In this document: piece after piece, positions 7,635 to 18,422 of the stretch
Position numbering within the stretch: position 1 is the stretch's first letter
Layout of the letters: every line of letters begins with the position of its first letter
NCBI GenBank assembly: GCA_014872875.1
Contig: WKFI01000025.1
Location: 21,340-85,339 of the forward strand
Length of the DNA stretch: 64,000 bases
Reading direction: 5' to 3'
Origin: Paracoccaceae bacterium
GTDB taxonomy: Bacteria > Pseudomonadota > Alphaproteobacteria > Rhodobacterales > Rhodobacteraceae
Position numbers and translations under genes: made by a program
Notes under the pieces: generated by a model
What the model saw: only the letters and a program-made list of their open reading frames with translations
Database searches by the model: none
What the model was told of the DNA's origin: nothing

Positions 7635-8542
7635 CAGGCACACTCCTGTTCGATGAGAGCCTTGTAGAGGCCGCGAATTCGTTCCGTGACCGGGCCCATC
7701 TGTCCGGAACCGATCACCCGTCCGTCAATTTCGCCCACCGGAGTCTGCGCGCCGAATGTGCCTGTCAGAAACGCCTCATCCGCGCCATAGGTATCGACCA
7801 GAGAATAGTTGCGTTCATGCACCGGGATACCGTTGGCCCGGCACAAGTCGATCACTTTCTGCCGCGTGATTCCGTTCATGCAGTAATCCCCGGTCGACGT
7901 CCAAACCTCCCCTTTGCGCACAATGAAGAAGTTGCAGGCATTGGTTGTGTTCACGAACCCATTCACGTCCAGCATCAAAGCTTCGTCCGCGCCGGCCTTT
8001 TCTGCGGCGATACAAGCGATGATGCAGTTCAGCTTGGAATGTGAGTTCAATTTCGGGTCCTGAGTCATTGGAAGACCCCGAAGATGCGGCACGGTTGCCA
8101 GATTGATCGGGCGCGGCAGCTTCGGTCGCGAATGCTCCATGATAATGACTTTGGTCGGTCCTTGCTGCGACAGTTGCGGATGCTGGAAGGGACGCGTCTT
8201 TACACCCCTCGTGACCATCAGCCGGGCATGCGCGTCGGTGGTCATGCCATTGGCTTTTTGTGTCTCTAATACGGCGTTTTTGACGCCATTCCTGTCCAAC
8301 CCAATATCCAGATCGATGGCTTTGGCTGCTTCGAACAACCTGTCGATATGTTCATCCATGAAGGCCCAGCATCCATTATACAGGCGCAACCCTTCCCAGA
8401 CGCCATCACCCAGCATGAAGCCGCTGTCATAAACACTTACAGTGGCTTCGGCCTTGGGCACGATCCGGCCATTTACATAAATCAGGATTTCTTCGTTCCG
8501 GGCGTCTTCTTCGGCCTGGTGCGTGCTCATCTTGTCGGTCAT
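7634..8542 (-). CDS. Class IV PLP aminotransferase-like protein
   Basis: A 302-residue fold-type IV PLP protein related to branched-chain and D-amino-acid aminotransferases and aminodeoxychorismate lyase. Lys170 in NSHSKLN is the expected Schiff-base lysine, and GITRQKVIDL fits the PLP-phosphate region. In the family signature the glutamate that stacks near the PLP nitrogen is normally five residues before Asn204. Here that place is Thr199 (GFVNTTNACNFF). This substitution means the reaction may not be ordinary transamination. The ATG at 8542 has GGGAGG six bases upstream. It is coupled to the sulfotransferase-like gene downstream. The substrate is unknown. Confidence 0.82.
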   Translation of the reverse strand: MTDKMSTHQAEEDARNEEILIYVNGRIVPKAEATVSVYDSGFMLGDGVWEGLRLYNGCWAFMDEHIDRLFEAAKAIDLDIGLDRNGVKNAVLETQKANGMTTDAHARLMVTRGVKTRPFQHPQLSQQGPTKVIIMEHSRPKLPRPINLATVPHLRGLPMTQDPKLNSHSKLNCIIACIAAEKAGADEALMLDVNGFVNTTNACNFFIVRKGEVWTSTGDYCMNGITRQKVIDLCRANGIPVHERNYSLVDTYGADEAFLTGTFGAQTPVGEIDGRVIGSGQMGPVTERIRGLYKALIEQECA

Positions 8543-8685
8543 GGCATCCTCCCTCAGGCGGCACGCTAGAAAGATCGGCTCCTGTTTCCAAGCGGTAAAT
8601 CGCGTTCACCAACGCGTGACATTTCATGTCTGTGAGTTGTGCGTGTCCAAAGCGCGCGTCACCCTGACAGAAAATGGAGGCAGCC

Positions 8686-9351
8686 ATGCGTATGACCGAC
8701 ACGATCAAACCAATTGCCCTGACCATCCTTATGGCGATTGCCGGGGTTCTGAAAGCAGCCGACGCACGGGCAACGACAATTGAGACGCTGACCGTGGCAG
8801 GCGGGTGTTTCTGGTGCGTGGAAAGCGATTTCGAAGGTGTAACCGGCGTGATCGAGGCTGTGTCGGGCTATACCGGTGGCACAACGGAAAACCCGACGTA
8901 CAAACAGGTCACCAAAGGCGGCAGCGGTCATTACGAAGCTGTTCAAATCAGCTTTGACTCTGACAAAGTCAGCCGGGAAACTCTGTTGAATTTGTTTTTC
9001 CGCTCGGTCGATCCGACCGACGCGGGCGGCCAGTTCTGCGACCGTGGCGCCAGTTACAGAACAGCGATTTTCGTCTCTAACTCGGCGGAAATGGCTCTTG
9101 CTGAGCGGGCAAAGGCCAATGCACAAAGCGCCCTTGGCCAGACCATCGTGACTCCCATACTGAAGGCATCCACGTTCTATTTGGCCGAGGACTATCACCA
9201 GGATTACTACAAGGGTGACGATCTGGTGCTAACCCGGTTCGGCCCAAAACGTCAGGCGTCTGCCTATAAACGCTATCGGCAGGCCTGTGGTCGGGACAAA
9301 CGCGTACGCGAATTGTGGGGAAGCGAAGCCCCCTTTGCAGCCGGGTACTAG
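8686..9351 (+). CDS. msrA: Peptide-methionine (S)-S-oxide reductase, probably exported
   Basis: MsrA repairs oxidised methionine by reducing Met-S-sulfoxide in proteins. The catalytic cysteine is Cys41 in AGGCFWCVESDFE; GGSGHYEAVQ, SVDPTDAGGQFCDRG and YHQDYY follow as expected. A further Cys near the C-terminus (RQACGRDK) may be the resolving cysteine. The first 29 residues (charged start, hydrophobic stretch ending in KAADARA) look like a signal peptide, so it probably works in the periplasm. The ATG at 8686 is preceded by GGAGG five bases upstream; an in-frame ATG at 8674 lies before that site. Its TAG stop overlaps the TAG stop of the convergent kinase gene. Confidence 0.92.
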   Translation: MRMTDTIKPIALTILMAIAGVLKAADARATTIETLTVAGGCFWCVESDFEGVTGVIEAVSGYTGGTTENPTYKQVTKGGSGHYEAVQISFDSDKVSRETLLNLFFRSVDPTDAGGQFCDRGASYRTAIFVSNSAEMALAERAKANAQSALGQTIVTPILKASTFYLAEDYHQDYYKGDDLVLTRFGPKRQASAYKRYRQACGRDKRVRELWGSEAPFAAGY

Positions 9352-10220
9352 AAATCTGCGTCCTGAACTTCTTTCAAATCGGGAATCACGTCGGCGGTCC
9401 CCTTTCGTGTGACCATCAGGGCTGATGCCTTTGCGGCCAGCCCCATAGCCTGCCGGATCGGCATCCCCCGATCCATTCCAGCCAGGACATAACCGGTGAA
9501 CGTGTCCCCTGCCCCGGTCGTATCAACCGGGGTGACGGGCAAGGCTGGGATGTCGTGAACCGCTCCTGCCTGGCCATCGAAATGCCGCGCCCCTTTGGCG
9601 CCCATCGTGACGATCACATCCCGCACGCCCAGCGAGTCGGCGGACTTACCGGTTGCTGCGTGTAACTGGGTCGCTTCAAGCTCGTTCAGGATCAGGAAAT
9701 CCAGATGAGGAAGAACGGCCTGCACAGCCTCCGCCTGAAACGGTGCGGCGGCGTAACAGACGTGCAGACCCATGTCGCGTCCCATCCCGGCAGCTTCGGC
9801 CTGCAGATTGGTTTCGTTCTGGAGAACCAGAATATCGCCCGAATTTGCCTGTGTTAGAGCCTGTCCAAGCTGATCCACGCCTATCGCCCGATTGGCACCG
9901 GGAAACAAAATGATCTGGTTTTCCCCCTGCGGATCCACTGCGATAATTGCGTGTCCGGTAGGTGTATCCCCCTGTGAGATGTGGCGCGTGTCGACACCAT
10001 ATTCCATCAACCGATCAACGGCCCATTTACCTTCAGGGCCGACAGCGCCGATGTGATGCACATGCGCCGCAGCACGGGAGGCAGCCACGGACATGTTCGC
10101 GCCTTTGCCACCCAGAAACTGCTGAAACCCCGTTGCCGCAAGCGTTTCACCCGCAACCGGCAGATGCGGCACGGCGTAAACCATGTCCGCATTGATCGAG
10201 CCGAGGTTCCAGATCGCCAT
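9348..10220 (-). CDS. rbsK: Ribokinase (PfkB-family sugar kinase)
   Basis: A 290-residue PfkB carbohydrate kinase that phosphorylates ribose or a similar sugar with ATP. The N-terminal GSINADMVY and GGKGANMSVAASR (substrate side) and the C-terminal PVDTTGAGDTFTGYV with the catalytic Asp of GAGD fit ribokinases well. It starts 2 bp after the stop of maeB on the same strand, so the two are probably co-transcribed. No ribose transporter is near, so the true sugar could be another pentose or a nucleoside ribose; ribokinase is the best family call. Confidence 0.82.
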   Translation of the reverse strand: MAIWNLGSINADMVYAVPHLPVAGETLAATGFQQFLGGKGANMSVAASRAAAHVHHIGAVGPEGKWAVDRLMEYGVDTRHISQGDTPTGHAIIAVDPQGENQIILFPGANRAIGVDQLGQALTQANSGDILVLQNETNLQAEAAGMGRDMGLHVCYAAAPFQAEAVQAVLPHLDFLILNELEATQLHAATGKSADSLGVRDVIVTMGAKGARHFDGQAGAVHDIPALPVTPVDTTGAGDTFTGYVLAGMDRGMPIRQAMGLAAKASALMVTRKGTADVIPDLKEVQDADF

Positions 10221-10222
10221 GA

Positions 10223-12478
10223 TCAGCCCACGTCACAAGATGCCAGGACAGCCATGTTCAGGATGTCATTGGCGGTCGAACCTGTGGAACAGATCTGGAT
10301 CGGCTTGTCGACACCGCTCAGGATCGGGCCGATCACGGTGGCGCCGCCCATCTCCTGCATCAGCTTGGTCGAAATGCTGGCTGAGTGGCGCGCCGGAACA
10401 ACCAGAATGTTGGCCGGTCCGGTCAAACGCGAGAAGGGATAGGCCTCTTGCTGATGCTCGTTCAGCGCCACGTCGACGGTCATTTCGCCTTCGTATTCGA
10501 AATCAACACCGCGCGCGTCCAGGACTTCGGGTGCCAGATGCATCTTCTCAGCACGCTCCGAAACGGGATAGCCAAAGGTCGAGAAGCTGACAAAGGCCAC
10601 ACGCGGTTCAAGCCCCATGTGGCGCGCCACGCCGGCTGCCCGTTCGGCAATGTTCGCAAGGTCGTTTTCATCTGGCCATTCATGCACCAGAGTGTCACCG
10701 ATCAGCACAATCCGCCCCTTGTGCAGCAGCGCGGTCACACCCGCCGCTCCATGTGCAGCATCTGCATCAAACACGTGGTTGATCCGGTCCATCACATGCG
10801 CCGACTTGCGGGTTGCGCCCGTCACCAGACCATCACCATGCCCATGCGCCAACATCAGGGCCGAGAATACATGCCGGTCCCGCGCGGCCAGGCGATGGAC
10901 ATCCTTTTCATCAAAGCCGTTACGCTGCAGACGTTTGTACAGGAAGCTCTTGTACGTATCGAGATGCTGGGTATTGGCGGCGTTGACCACTTCGATCTCG
11001 CGAACAGCATCGCCCAAACCGGCCTCCTCCAGCTTGGTTTTGACATCATCCGGACGACCCACGACCAGCGCTTTGCCAAAGCCCGACCGCTGATAGGTCA
11101 CAGCAGCCCGCAACACGCGCGGATCGTCACCTTCTGCAAAGATCATCCGCGATTGCGCCGAACGTGCCCGTGCGTTCAGGCCGCGCAGAATGCTGGCGGT
11201 CGGATCCATCCGCCCTCGCAGACTCAGTTCGTAAGCGTCCATGTCGATGATCGGACGACGAGCTGCGCCGGTGTCCATCCCGGCCTTGGCAACCGCAGGC
11301 GGGATCCGGTGGATCAGGCGCGGGTCAAAGGGCGTGGGGATAATGTAATCCCGGCCAAAGGTCAGCGACTTGCCATAGGCCATGGCGACCTCATCCGGCA
11401 CATCCTCGCGCGCGAGATTGGCCAGTGCATGAGCGCAGGCAATCTTCATCTCGTCGTTGATGGCGCGTGCGTTGATGTCCAGCGCGCCCCGGAACAGGTA
11501 CGGAAAGCCCAGCACGTTGTTGACCTGGTTCGGATAATCCGATCGGCCGGTGGCGACGATGGCGTCAACGCGAACCTCATGCGCCTCCTCCGGAGTGATT
11601 TCCGGATCGGGGTTGGCCATGGCGAAGATCACCGGGTTGTCGGCCATGCTGGCGACCATATCCTGGGTCACGGCGCCCTTGACCGACACGCCCAAGAATA
11701 CATCGGCACCTTTCATGGCGTCTTCCAAGGTGCGCAGTTCAGTGGTGACCGCATGTGCCGATTTCCACTGGTTCATGCCCTCGGTCCGGCCCTGATAGAT
11801 CACGCCCTTGGTGTCGCAGACGATGCAGTTTTCATGCCGCGCGCCCATGGATTTCAGCAGTTCGATACAGGCAATCCCAGCCGCACCAGCACCGTTGAGG
11901 ACGATCTTCACATCCTCGATCTTCTTTTTCGAGATATGTAACGCGTTCAGCAGACCGGCGGCACAGATCACCGCAGTGCCGTGCTGGTCGTCGTGGAAGA
12001 CAGGGATGTCCATCTCTTCCTTCAGACGCTGTTCGATGATGAAACATTCCGGCGCTTTGATGTCTTCCAGATTGATACCGCCAAAGGTCGGCCCCATCAG
12101 CCGCACGGCGCGGCAGAATTCATCCGGGTCTTCGGTGTCCAGCTCGATATCGATCGAGTTTACATCCGCGAAGCGTTTGAAGAGAACCGATTTCCCTTCC
12201 ATCACCGGTTTCGATCCCAGTGCACCCAGATTGCCCAAGCCCAAAACTGCGGTGCCGTTCGAAATCACCGCAACAAGGTTGCCCTTGTTTGTATAATCAT
12301 AGGCGGTTTCAGGATTTTCCGCGATCGCTTCGCACGGGACCGCCACACCGGGCGAATAGGCCAGCGACAGATCCCGTTGGGTGGTCATGGGCACAGTCGC
12401 CTGGACCTCCCACTTGCCGGGGGTCGGTTCCAGATGAAAGGCCAGCGCCTCTTCGTTCGTGATCTTCGCTTTTGGCAT
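10223..12478 (-). CDS. maeB: NADP-dependent malic enzyme with phosphotransacetylase-like domain
   Basis: A 751-residue two-domain malic enzyme that decarboxylates malate to pyruvate and yields NADPH. Residues 1 to about 430 hold the malic domain, with [13 protein letters not shown], the DIKAPECF metal-site region, [10 protein letters not shown] and the NAD(P)-binding [12 protein letters not shown]. The remainder resembles phosphotransacetylase, a fusion typical of proteobacterial MaeB in which the second domain is regulatory rather than catalytic. The gene diverges from mutS across 145 bp. It heads a likely operon with the ribokinase-family gene. Confidence 0.94.
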   Translation of the reverse strand: MPKAKITNEEALAFHLEPTPGKWEVQATVPMTTQRDLSLAYSPGVAVPCEAIAENPETAYDYTNKGNLVAVISNGTAVLGLGNLGALGSKPVMEGKSVLFKRFADVNSIDIELDTEDPDEFCRAVRLMGPTFGGINLEDIKAPECFIIEQRLKEEMDIPVFHDDQHGTAVICAAGLLNALHISKKKIEDVKIVLNGAGAAGIACIELLKSMGARHENCIVCDTKGVIYQGRTEGMNQWKSAHAVTTELRTLEDAMKGADVFLGVSVKGAVTQDMVASMADNPVIFAMANPDPEITPEEAHEVRVDAIVATGRSDYPNQVNNVLGFPYLFRGALDINARAINDEMKIACAHALANLAREDVPDEVAMAYGKSLTFGRDYIIPTPFDPRLIHRIPPAVAKAGMDTGAARRPIIDMDAYELSLRGRMDPTASILRGLNARARSAQSRMIFAEGDDPRVLRAAVTYQRSGFGKALVVGRPDDVKTKLEEAGLGDAVREIEVVNAANTQHLDTYKSFLYKRLQRNGFDEKDVHRLAARDRHVFSALMLAHGHGDGLVTGATRKSAHVMDRINHVFDADAAHGAAGVTALLHKGRIVLIGDTLVHEWPDENDLANIAERAAGVARHMGLEPRVAFVSFSTFGYPVSERAEKMHLAPEVLDARGVDFEYEGEMTVDVALNEHQQEAYPFSRLTGPANILVVPARHSASISTKLMQEMGGATVIGPILSGVDKPIQICSTGSTANDILNMAVLASCDVG

Positions 12479-12623
12479 TGGATGTGTCGTTCTTTGTTCA
12501 ACTGCGGGCTTTTTGCCTCATAGCGCAGCGGACGTCAGGTCACAACGACAATACGATTTCGCCTTTCGCCGCAGGGCCGGGATTTGTAAGGTCGCGCGGA
12601 CCAGCAAAGCGGAGAACAGACCC

Positions 12624-15260
12624 TTGGCAACCGTCACGCCGATGATGGCACAATATCTGGACATCAAGGCCCAATATCCGGACGCGTTGCTGTTCTACCG
12701 GATGGGTGACTTTTACGAATTGTTCTTTGACGATGCGGTCGCCGCAGCCGAAGCATTGGACATTGCCCTGACCAAGCGCGGCAAGCACGAGGGCGAAGAA
12801 ATCCCGATGTGCGGCGTACCCCATCACGCTGCCGAAGGATATCTGCTGACCCTGATCCGCAAGGGATTCCGCGTCGCCGTGGGCGAACAAATGGAAAGCC
12901 CGGCGGAAGCTAAAAAGCGCGGCTACAAGGCCGTTGTGAAACGCGACGTGGTGCGGCTGGTGACGCCCGGCACGCTGACCGAGGATTCGCTGCTCGAGGC
13001 GCGGCGCCACAACTTTCTGGTCGCCTATTCCGAGCTGCGCGACGAGGCTGCGTTGGCCTGGGCCGATATCTCGACCGGCGCGTTTCACGTGATGCCGGTG
13101 TCGCGCATGCGCCTGTCGCCCGAGCTTGCCCGCCTGGGCCCATCCGAACTGATCGTATCCGAACCGCCGCATGAACTGGTGCAGGAGCTGGCGCGCGAAT
13201 ACGGCATCCCCCTGACCCCCATCGCCAAGTCGAGCTTTGACAGTACGGCAGCGGAGAAACGTATCTGCACCCTGTTCAAGGTCGGCGCCCTTGATGGTTT
13301 CGGCACATTTTCCCGCGCCGAAGTTTCAGCCATGGGTGCGGTGATCGATTATCTGGAGATCACGCAGAAAGGCAAACTGCCGCTGCTGCAACCGCCGGAA
13401 AAGGAATCCGCCGACCGTGTGGTGCAGATCGACGCCGCCACCCGGCGAAACCTGGAACTGACGCGTTCGCTGTCTGGCAGCCGCTCCGGATCGCTGCTGG
13501 CAGTGGTGGATCGCACAGTCACCCCTGCGGGCGCCCGGCTGCTGGAACAACGTCTGTCCAGCCCCTCGCGCAATCTGGACACCATCCACGGCCGCCTCAC
13601 CGCGCTGGATTTCACCGTTGAGCAGGCCACCCTGGCCCAGGATCTTCGCAGCGCCCTACGCAAGACACCGGATCTGGATCGTGCCCTGTCCCGTCTCGCA
13701 CTGGAACGCGGCGGTCCGCGGGATTTGGCCGCGATCCGCAACGGTCTGACCCAGGCCGAACAAGCCGCCGACTTGTGCGACGGTCACGATCTTCCCAACC
13801 TTGTTGCCAAATCCACTGCCGCGCTGCGCGGATTTGACGATCTGCTCGCCCTGCTGGATGAGGCGCTGGTCGCCGAACCCCCGCTACTGGCCCGCGATGG
13901 CGGGTTCATCGCGCCAGGGTTTGAACCTGAACTGGACGAGTCCCGCACTCTGCGGGACGAAGGACGCTCGGTCATCGCCGGACTGCAAAAGAAATACGCC
14001 GAACACACCGGGGTCAATGCGCTCAAGATCAAGCACAACAATGTGCTGGGTTATTTCATCGAAACCACCGCGACCCATGCGGACAAGATGATGTCGGCCG
14101 AGATGGCGGAAACCTATATCCACCGCCAGACCACCGCCAATCAGGTGCGCTTCACCACGGTCGAGCTGAGCGAGATCGAAACCAAGATCCTGAACGCTGG
14201 CAATCTAGCGCTTGAGATCGAAAAGCGGCTCTATTCCAGGCTTTCTGGAGCCATTCTCGACCAAGCCGCTGCGCTAAACGGTGCGGCGCGGGGCTTGGCG
14301 GAGCTTGATCTGCTGACCGCACTGGCCGATCTGGCCACCGGCGAAAACTGGACCCGCCCCCGCATAGACAATTCCCGTGCGTTCCACGTGACAGGCGGGC
14401 GGCACCCGGTCGTGGAACAAGCGCTGCGCCAGCAGGGTGGCGAGACATTCGTGGCCAATGACTGCGATCTGACCGCCCAGGATGGCGCCGCCGTCTGGCT
14501 GCTGACTGGTCCCAACATGGCCGGTAAGTCGACCTTCCTGCGCCAGAACGCTTTGATCGCGCTGCTGGCGCAGATGGGCAGCTATGTTCCGGCCGAGACT
14601 GCGCATATCGGTCTGGTCAGCCAGCTGTTCAGCCGTGTTGGCGCCTCGGACGATCTGGCACGGGGGCGATCGACCTTCATGGTCGAGATGGTGGAAACTG
14701 CGGCCATCCTGAACCAGGCCGATGACCGCGCGATGGTGATCCTGGATGAGATTGGCCGCGGCACGGCGACCTATGATGGCCTCTCCATTGCCTGGGCCAC
14801 GCTGGAGCACCTGCACGAGGTCAACAAATCCCGCGCCTTGTTCGCGACCCATTATCACGAGCTCACACAATTGGCGAACAAGCTGCCCGGCGTCGACAAT
14901 GCGACGGTGACGGTCAAGGAATGGGACGGTGAGGTCATTTTCCTGCACGAAGTGCGCAAAGGGGCTGCCGATCGGTCATATGGTGTACAGGTCGCCCAGC
15001 TTGCCGGCCTGCCCGCCAGTGTCGTGGCGCGCGCGAGAGACGTGTTGGATATGCTCGAAAAAGGCAGCCGAGAAAATGGAGCAACCAAGTTCCAGATCGA
15101 CGACCTGCCGCTATTCGCCGCTGCCCCGCCACCGCAACCCGCCGCGCCCAAAGGCCCGTCGCCGGTTCAGGAGCTGCTCGACAGCATCCACCCTGACGAC
15201 CTCTCCCCGCGTGAAGCGCTGGAAATGCTCTACAAGCTCAAAGACACGGCCGCCTCATAA
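12624..15260 (+). CDS. mutS: DNA mismatch repair protein MutS
   Basis: MutS recognises mismatches and small loops and recruits MutL using ATP. The start is taken as TTG at 12624, giving a protein beginning [13 protein letters not shown] as in relatives, with GGAG upstream; this gives 878 residues. FYRMGDFYE in the N-terminal domain is the mismatch-reading Phe-x-Glu segment. The C-terminal ATPase shows [14 protein letters not shown] (Walker A), [15 protein letters not shown] (Walker B) and FATHYHELT. The gene is alone and closed by a terminator at 15262-15294. The rare TTG start may keep the level low. Confidence 0.96.
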   Translation: MATVTPMMAQYLDIKAQYPDALLFYRMGDFYELFFDDAVAAAEALDIALTKRGKHEGEEIPMCGVPHHAAEGYLLTLIRKGFRVAVGEQMESPAEAKKRGYKAVVKRDVVRLVTPGTLTEDSLLEARRHNFLVAYSELRDEAALAWADISTGAFHVMPVSRMRLSPELARLGPSELIVSEPPHELVQELAREYGIPLTPIAKSSFDSTAAEKRICTLFKVGALDGFGTFSRAEVSAMGAVIDYLEITQKGKLPLLQPPEKESADRVVQIDAATRRNLELTRSLSGSRSGSLLAVVDRTVTPAGARLLEQRLSSPSRNLDTIHGRLTALDFTVEQATLAQDLRSALRKTPDLDRALSRLALERGGPRDLAAIRNGLTQAEQAADLCDGHDLPNLVAKSTAALRGFDDLLALLDEALVAEPPLLARDGGFIAPGFEPELDESRTLRDEGRSVIAGLQKKYAEHTGVNALKIKHNNVLGYFIETTATHADKMMSAEMAETYIHRQTTANQVRFTTVELSEIETKILNAGNLALEIEKRLYSRLSGAILDQAAALNGAARGLAELDLLTALADLATGENWTRPRIDNSRAFHVTGGRHPVVEQALRQQGGETFVANDCDLTAQDGAAVWLLTGPNMAGKSTFLRQNALIALLAQMGSYVPAETAHIGLVSQLFSRVGASDDLARGRSTFMVEMVETAAILNQADDRAMVILDEIGRGTATYDGLSIAWATLEHLHEVNKSRALFATHYHELTQLANKLPGVDNATVTVKEWDGEVIFLHEVRKGAADRSYGVQVAQLAGLPASVVARARDVLDMLEKGSRENGATKFQIDDLPLFAAAPPPQPAAPKGPSPVQELLDSIHPDDLSPREALEMLYKLKDTAAS

Positions 15261-15261
15261 G

Positions 15262-15294
15262 AAAAGCGGCCCCGAAATCCCGGAGCCGCTTTTT
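15262..15294. terminator. Bidirectional terminator between mutS and grpE
   Basis: The stem AAAGCGGC / GCCGCTTT is extended by an inner CCG / CGG pairing and followed by TT. The A run on the left arm lets the same hairpin serve the convergent grpE transcript. It begins 2 bp after the mutS stop codon. Confidence 0.82.
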
Positions 15295-15347
15295 CTCTTG
15301 CCGAAAATATCCCGCCAGAGGCATGCGCCCGTATGGGCGCGTTAAAC

Positions 15348-15908
15348 TCAGCCCGGGTTTGACGACACACCGACCTGTGCCGGCCGCAGCAAACGGTCAT
15401 GCAGCATGAACCCTTCGGCGGATACCTGGATGATGTCGCCCGCCTTGGTGCCGGGCAGCGGTGCCTCGAACATGGCTTCGTGCATCTGCGGATCAAACCG
15501 GTCGCCAACCTGCGGTGTGACCACTTGAATCCCGTGTTTCGAAAACACATCCAGCAGCGCCCGCATGGTCAGCTCTACGCCTTCGATCAGCGCGGCAGAA
15601 ACCTCTTTCTGCTCATCCGTCGCTGATTCCAGGCCACGCTTGAGATTGTCGTAAACCGGAAGCAGATCACGGGCCAGTTTCGAGCCACCATATTGCTCGG
15701 CTTCGCGGCGGGCGCGGTCGCCGCGTTTACGCGCATTTTCGGCATCCGCCAATGCGCGCATGAATTTGTCCTTCAGCTGGTCGCGTTCAGCGCGCAGTTC
15801 GTCCAGTTCTACTGCCGCGTCATCCAGTTCGACCATGTCTTCCGCCAGTTCTTCGGCCTCGGCGGTTGCGATATCGTCCAGAAACTCTTCGTTCTTGGGC
15901 TCTGCCAT
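15348..15908 (-). CDS. grpE: Heat-shock protein GrpE (DnaK nucleotide exchange factor)
   Basis: GrpE releases ADP from DnaK in the Hsp70 cycle. It has 186 residues: an acidic N-terminus, a long coiled coil (LDELRAERDQLKDKFMRALADAENARKR) and a C-terminal beta domain with RFDPQMHEAMFE and the closing LRPAQVGVS. It lies 9 bp downstream of hrcA on the same strand, a common heat-shock operon order. dnaK and dnaJ are not in this window. Confidence 0.96.
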   Translation of the reverse strand: MAEPKNEEFLDDIATAEAEELAEDMVELDDAAVELDELRAERDQLKDKFMRALADAENARKRGDRARREAEQYGGSKLARDLLPVYDNLKRGLESATDEQKEVSAALIEGVELTMRALLDVFSKHGIQVVTPQVGDRFDPQMHEAMFEAPLPGTKAGDIIQVSAEGFMLHDRLLRPAQVGVSSNPG

Positions 15909-15917
15909 CTTTCACCT

Positions 15918-16982
15918 CTAACTCCGGTCGGACAGCAGCTTGCCGACCAGCTGTGCCGTGTAATCCACAATCGGCACGATCCGTCCATAATTCAGGCGAG
16001 TCGGCCCGATGACGCCGACAGCACCAATGATCTTTCGATCAGCGTTCATATAAGGAGACACCACCAAAGAGGAACCCGAAAGTGAGAAAAGTTTGTTCTC
16101 GGAACCGATAAAAATGCGTACGCCGTCACCTTCCTCGGTCAGTTCCAGAAATTCGGCAATGTCACGTTTGCGTTCCAGGTCGTCAAACAGCACACGAATA
16201 CGGTCGAGTTCTTCGGCCTGTTCGCCTTCCCCCAACAGATTCGCCCGACCCCGCACAATCAAACGCGCCTGATCGGTGCCCGGATCATCCCAGATCGCCA
16301 AGCCGCTTTCGATCAGGTCCTGGGCCAGCGTATCGATCTCCTGCCGACGTTCGGCAATTTCGCGCTGCATCAGGCCACGCACATCGCTCAGTGTGCGACC
16401 TTCGATCAGGGCATTCAAAAAATTTGCTGCTTCCCGCATGGAAGATGGAGTCTGCCCCGGTGGGGGTGTGAAAACACGGTTTTCAACGTGGCCGTCGGAG
16501 AAGACCAGAACCACCAGCGCCCGGTCCTGCGCCAAGGATACAAACTCAATATGCCGGATCTCCGCCTCATGTTTCGGGGTCAGCACCAAAGACGCGCCGT
16601 GTGTTACGCCAGACAAAGCCGCGCCCACCCGGTCCAGCATCGTCCCGACGTCCTTGGTGTTTCCCCCCAGTGTTTCGTTGATTTTCTGCCGGTCCGAGGC
16701 CTTCAGGTCCTCAACCTCCAACAGACCGTCAACGAACATCCGCAATCCCATCTGAGTAGGCATTCGCCCGGCGCTGACATGCGGGCTGTCAAGCAGACCA
16801 AGATATTCAAGGTCCTGCATCACGTTGCGGATAGTTGCAGCGCTGACCTTTTCGCTCAAGCTGCGAGTCAAGGTCCGGCTACCGACAGGGTCGCCGGTTT
16901 CCAGATAGGATTCCACCACTGTGCGAAATACTTCGCGCGAGCGGTCATTCAGGTCGTCAAGAATTCTGGTCGAGTCCGTCAT
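15918..16982 (-). CDS. hrcA: Heat-inducible transcription repressor HrcA
   Basis: HrcA represses heat-shock genes by binding the CIRCE inverted repeat. A winged helix near the N-terminus ([39 protein letters not shown]) is followed by a GAF-like regulatory domain and ends with [17 protein letters not shown]. The ATG at 16982 was chosen because [19 protein letters not shown] is the usual beginning; an ATG nine codons upstream (17009) is possible, and neither has a strong ribosome-binding site. I found no CIRCE element between hrcA and rph, so its targets are probably elsewhere (groE). Confidence 0.95.
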   Translation of the reverse strand: MTDSTRILDDLNDRSREVFRTVVESYLETGDPVGSRTLTRSLSEKVSAATIRNVMQDLEYLGLLDSPHVSAGRMPTQMGLRMFVDGLLEVEDLKASDRQKINETLGGNTKDVGTMLDRVGAALSGVTHGASLVLTPKHEAEIRHIEFVSLAQDRALVVLVFSDGHVENRVFTPPPGQTPSSMREAANFLNALIEGRTLSDVRGLMQREIAERRQEIDTLAQDLIESGLAIWDDPGTDQARLIVRGRANLLGEGEQAEELDRIRVLFDDLERKRDIAEFLELTEEGDGVRIFIGSENKLFSLSGSSLVVSPYMNADRKIIGAVGVIGPTRLNYGRIVPIVDYTAQLVGKLLSDRS

Positions 16983-17097
16983 GGGTATCACATTAGCCTG
17001 CAAAGCCATTAAAGAGCAGCCGCGTCAAAGGTCAATCGGGCTTGCATCCCACATCGGGGCGGCGTTATCCCAAAGCCAAGAAACAAAGGATAGACTG

Positions 17098-17811
17098 ATG
17101 CGCCCTTCCGGACGAGAATTAGACCAGATGCGTTCCGTTTCCATCGAAACGGGTTTTACCAAACATGCCGAAGGCTCTGCACTGATCAAGATGGGCGATA
17201 CTCACGTCCTGTGCACCGCCACCATTGAAGAGCGCGTGCCGCCGTTCATCAAGGGATCCGGGCTGGGCTGGGTCACCGCCGAATACGGCATGCTGCCCCG
17301 CGCCACCAACACTCGGATGCGCCGCGAGGCTGCCAGCGGCAAACAAGGTGGCCGCACCGTGGAAATCCAACGCCTGATCGGCCGCGCCCTGCGCGCCGGT
17401 GTTGACCGGGTCGCGCTTGGCGAACGTCAGATCACCGTGGACTGCGATGTATTGCAGGCCGATGGCGGTACCCGCTGCGCCGCGATCACCGGCGGCTGGG
17501 TTGCACTGCGCCTTGCCGTCAACAAGCTGATGAAAGCGGGCGACGTTCAGATCGACCCACTAATGGATCCGGTTTCTGCAATTTCCTGCGGCATCTATGC
17601 CGGTCAGCCGGTGCTGGATCTGGATTACCCCGAAGATTCCGAGGCCGGCGTCGACGGAAACTTCATCATGACCGGCTCGGGTAAACTGATCGAAGTGCAG
17701 ATGAGCGCAGAAGGTTCCGTGTTCAGCCGCGATCAGATGAATCAGCTGCTGGACCTGGCCGCAAAGGGCACGTCCGAACTGGCTGAAAAACAAAAGGCAG
17801 CCTGCGCATGA
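17098..17811 (+). CDS. rph: Ribonuclease PH
   Basis: A phosphorolytic 3'-5' exoribonuclease that trims tRNA 3' ends. It has 237 residues, the normal length. It starts [12 protein letters not shown] at 17098 with AAAGGA upstream. Signatures include TEYGMLPR-like [13 protein letters not shown], the phosphate-site region [16 protein letters not shown], and [12 protein letters not shown]. The stop overlaps the rdgB start (ATGA), so rph, rdgB, hemW and the DUF454 gene form an operon. Confidence 0.97.
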   Translation: MRPSGRELDQMRSVSIETGFTKHAEGSALIKMGDTHVLCTATIEERVPPFIKGSGLGWVTAEYGMLPRATNTRMRREAASGKQGGRTVEIQRLIGRALRAGVDRVALGERQITVDCDVLQADGGTRCAAITGGWVALRLAVNKLMKAGDVQIDPLMDPVSAISCGIYAGQPVLDLDYPEDSEAGVDGNFIMTGSGKLIEVQMSAEGSVFSRDQMNQLLDLAAKGTSELAEKQKAACA

Positions 17812-18422
17812 CCCGCAAGTTCACCGGTGACAAGCTGTTGGTCGCCACCCACAACAAGGGCAAGCTTGAGGAGATGGCACATCTCCTTACCCCGTTTGGG
17901 GTATCGGTCATCGGCGCCGGTGAACTGGATCTGCCCGAACCGGACGAAACCGAAGACACGTTCGTCGGTAACGCTCGGATCAAGGCGCATGCCGCAGCAA
18001 AGGCCACCGGGCTTCCTGCCCTGTCCGATGACAGCGGAATTACCATCGACGCGCTGGATGGCGCGCCCGGTGTATACACCGCCGATTGGGCCGAAACCGG
18101 AAATGGTCGCGATTTTCTGATGGCCATGACCCGTGCACATGACGAGCTGGAAGCCAAGAACGCGCCCCACCCCCGTCTGGCCCAATTCCGTTGTACCCTG
18201 GTATTGGCCTGGCCTGATGGGCACGATGAAGTGTTCGAAGGCGTCGCCCCCGGACAATTGGTCTGGCCGATCCGCGGGGCCGAAGGCTTTGGATACGATC
18301 CCATGTTCATTCCTGAGGGGTACCAACAGACCTTTGCGGAAATGGACCGTTGGGAAAAGAACAAGATCAGCCATCGCGCCGACGCGGTAGCCAAATTCGT
18401 CAAGGGCTGTTTTGACGGATGA
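17808..18422 (+). CDS. rdgB: Non-canonical purine NTP pyrophosphatase (RdgB/HAM1)
   Basis: A house-cleaning enzyme that hydrolyses dITP and XTP to the monophosphates, keeping deaminated purines out of DNA and RNA. It has 204 residues. [12 protein letters not shown] is the N-terminal nucleotide-binding motif, [12 protein letters not shown] holds the metal-binding acidic residues, and [13 protein letters not shown] plus [10 protein letters not shown] complete the family pattern. It is translationally coupled to rph by an ATGA overlap. Confidence 0.96.
   Translation: MTRKFTGDKLLVATHNKGKLEEMAHLLTPFGVSVIGAGELDLPEPDETEDTFVGNARIKAHAAAKATGLPALSDDSGITIDALDGAPGVYTADWAETGNGRDFLMAMTRAHDELEAKNAPHPRLAQFRCTLVLAWPDGHDEVFEGVAPGQLVWPIRGAEGFGYDPMFIPEGYQQTFAEMDRWEKNKISHRADAVAKFVKGCFDG

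Noticed and set aside
10385..11941. A 518-codon plus-strand open frame opposite maeB
   Set aside because: It is a shadow of maeB: the minus strand carries full malic-enzyme motifs and the shadow product resembles nothing.
12488..12510. A LexA box between maeB and mutS
   Set aside because: The two GTTC words are only three bases apart; the alphaproteobacterial box needs seven.
16983..17097. A CIRCE element upstream of hrcA
   Set aside because: No TTAGCACTC-N9-GAGTGCTAA or near match is present in the hrcA-rph gap.
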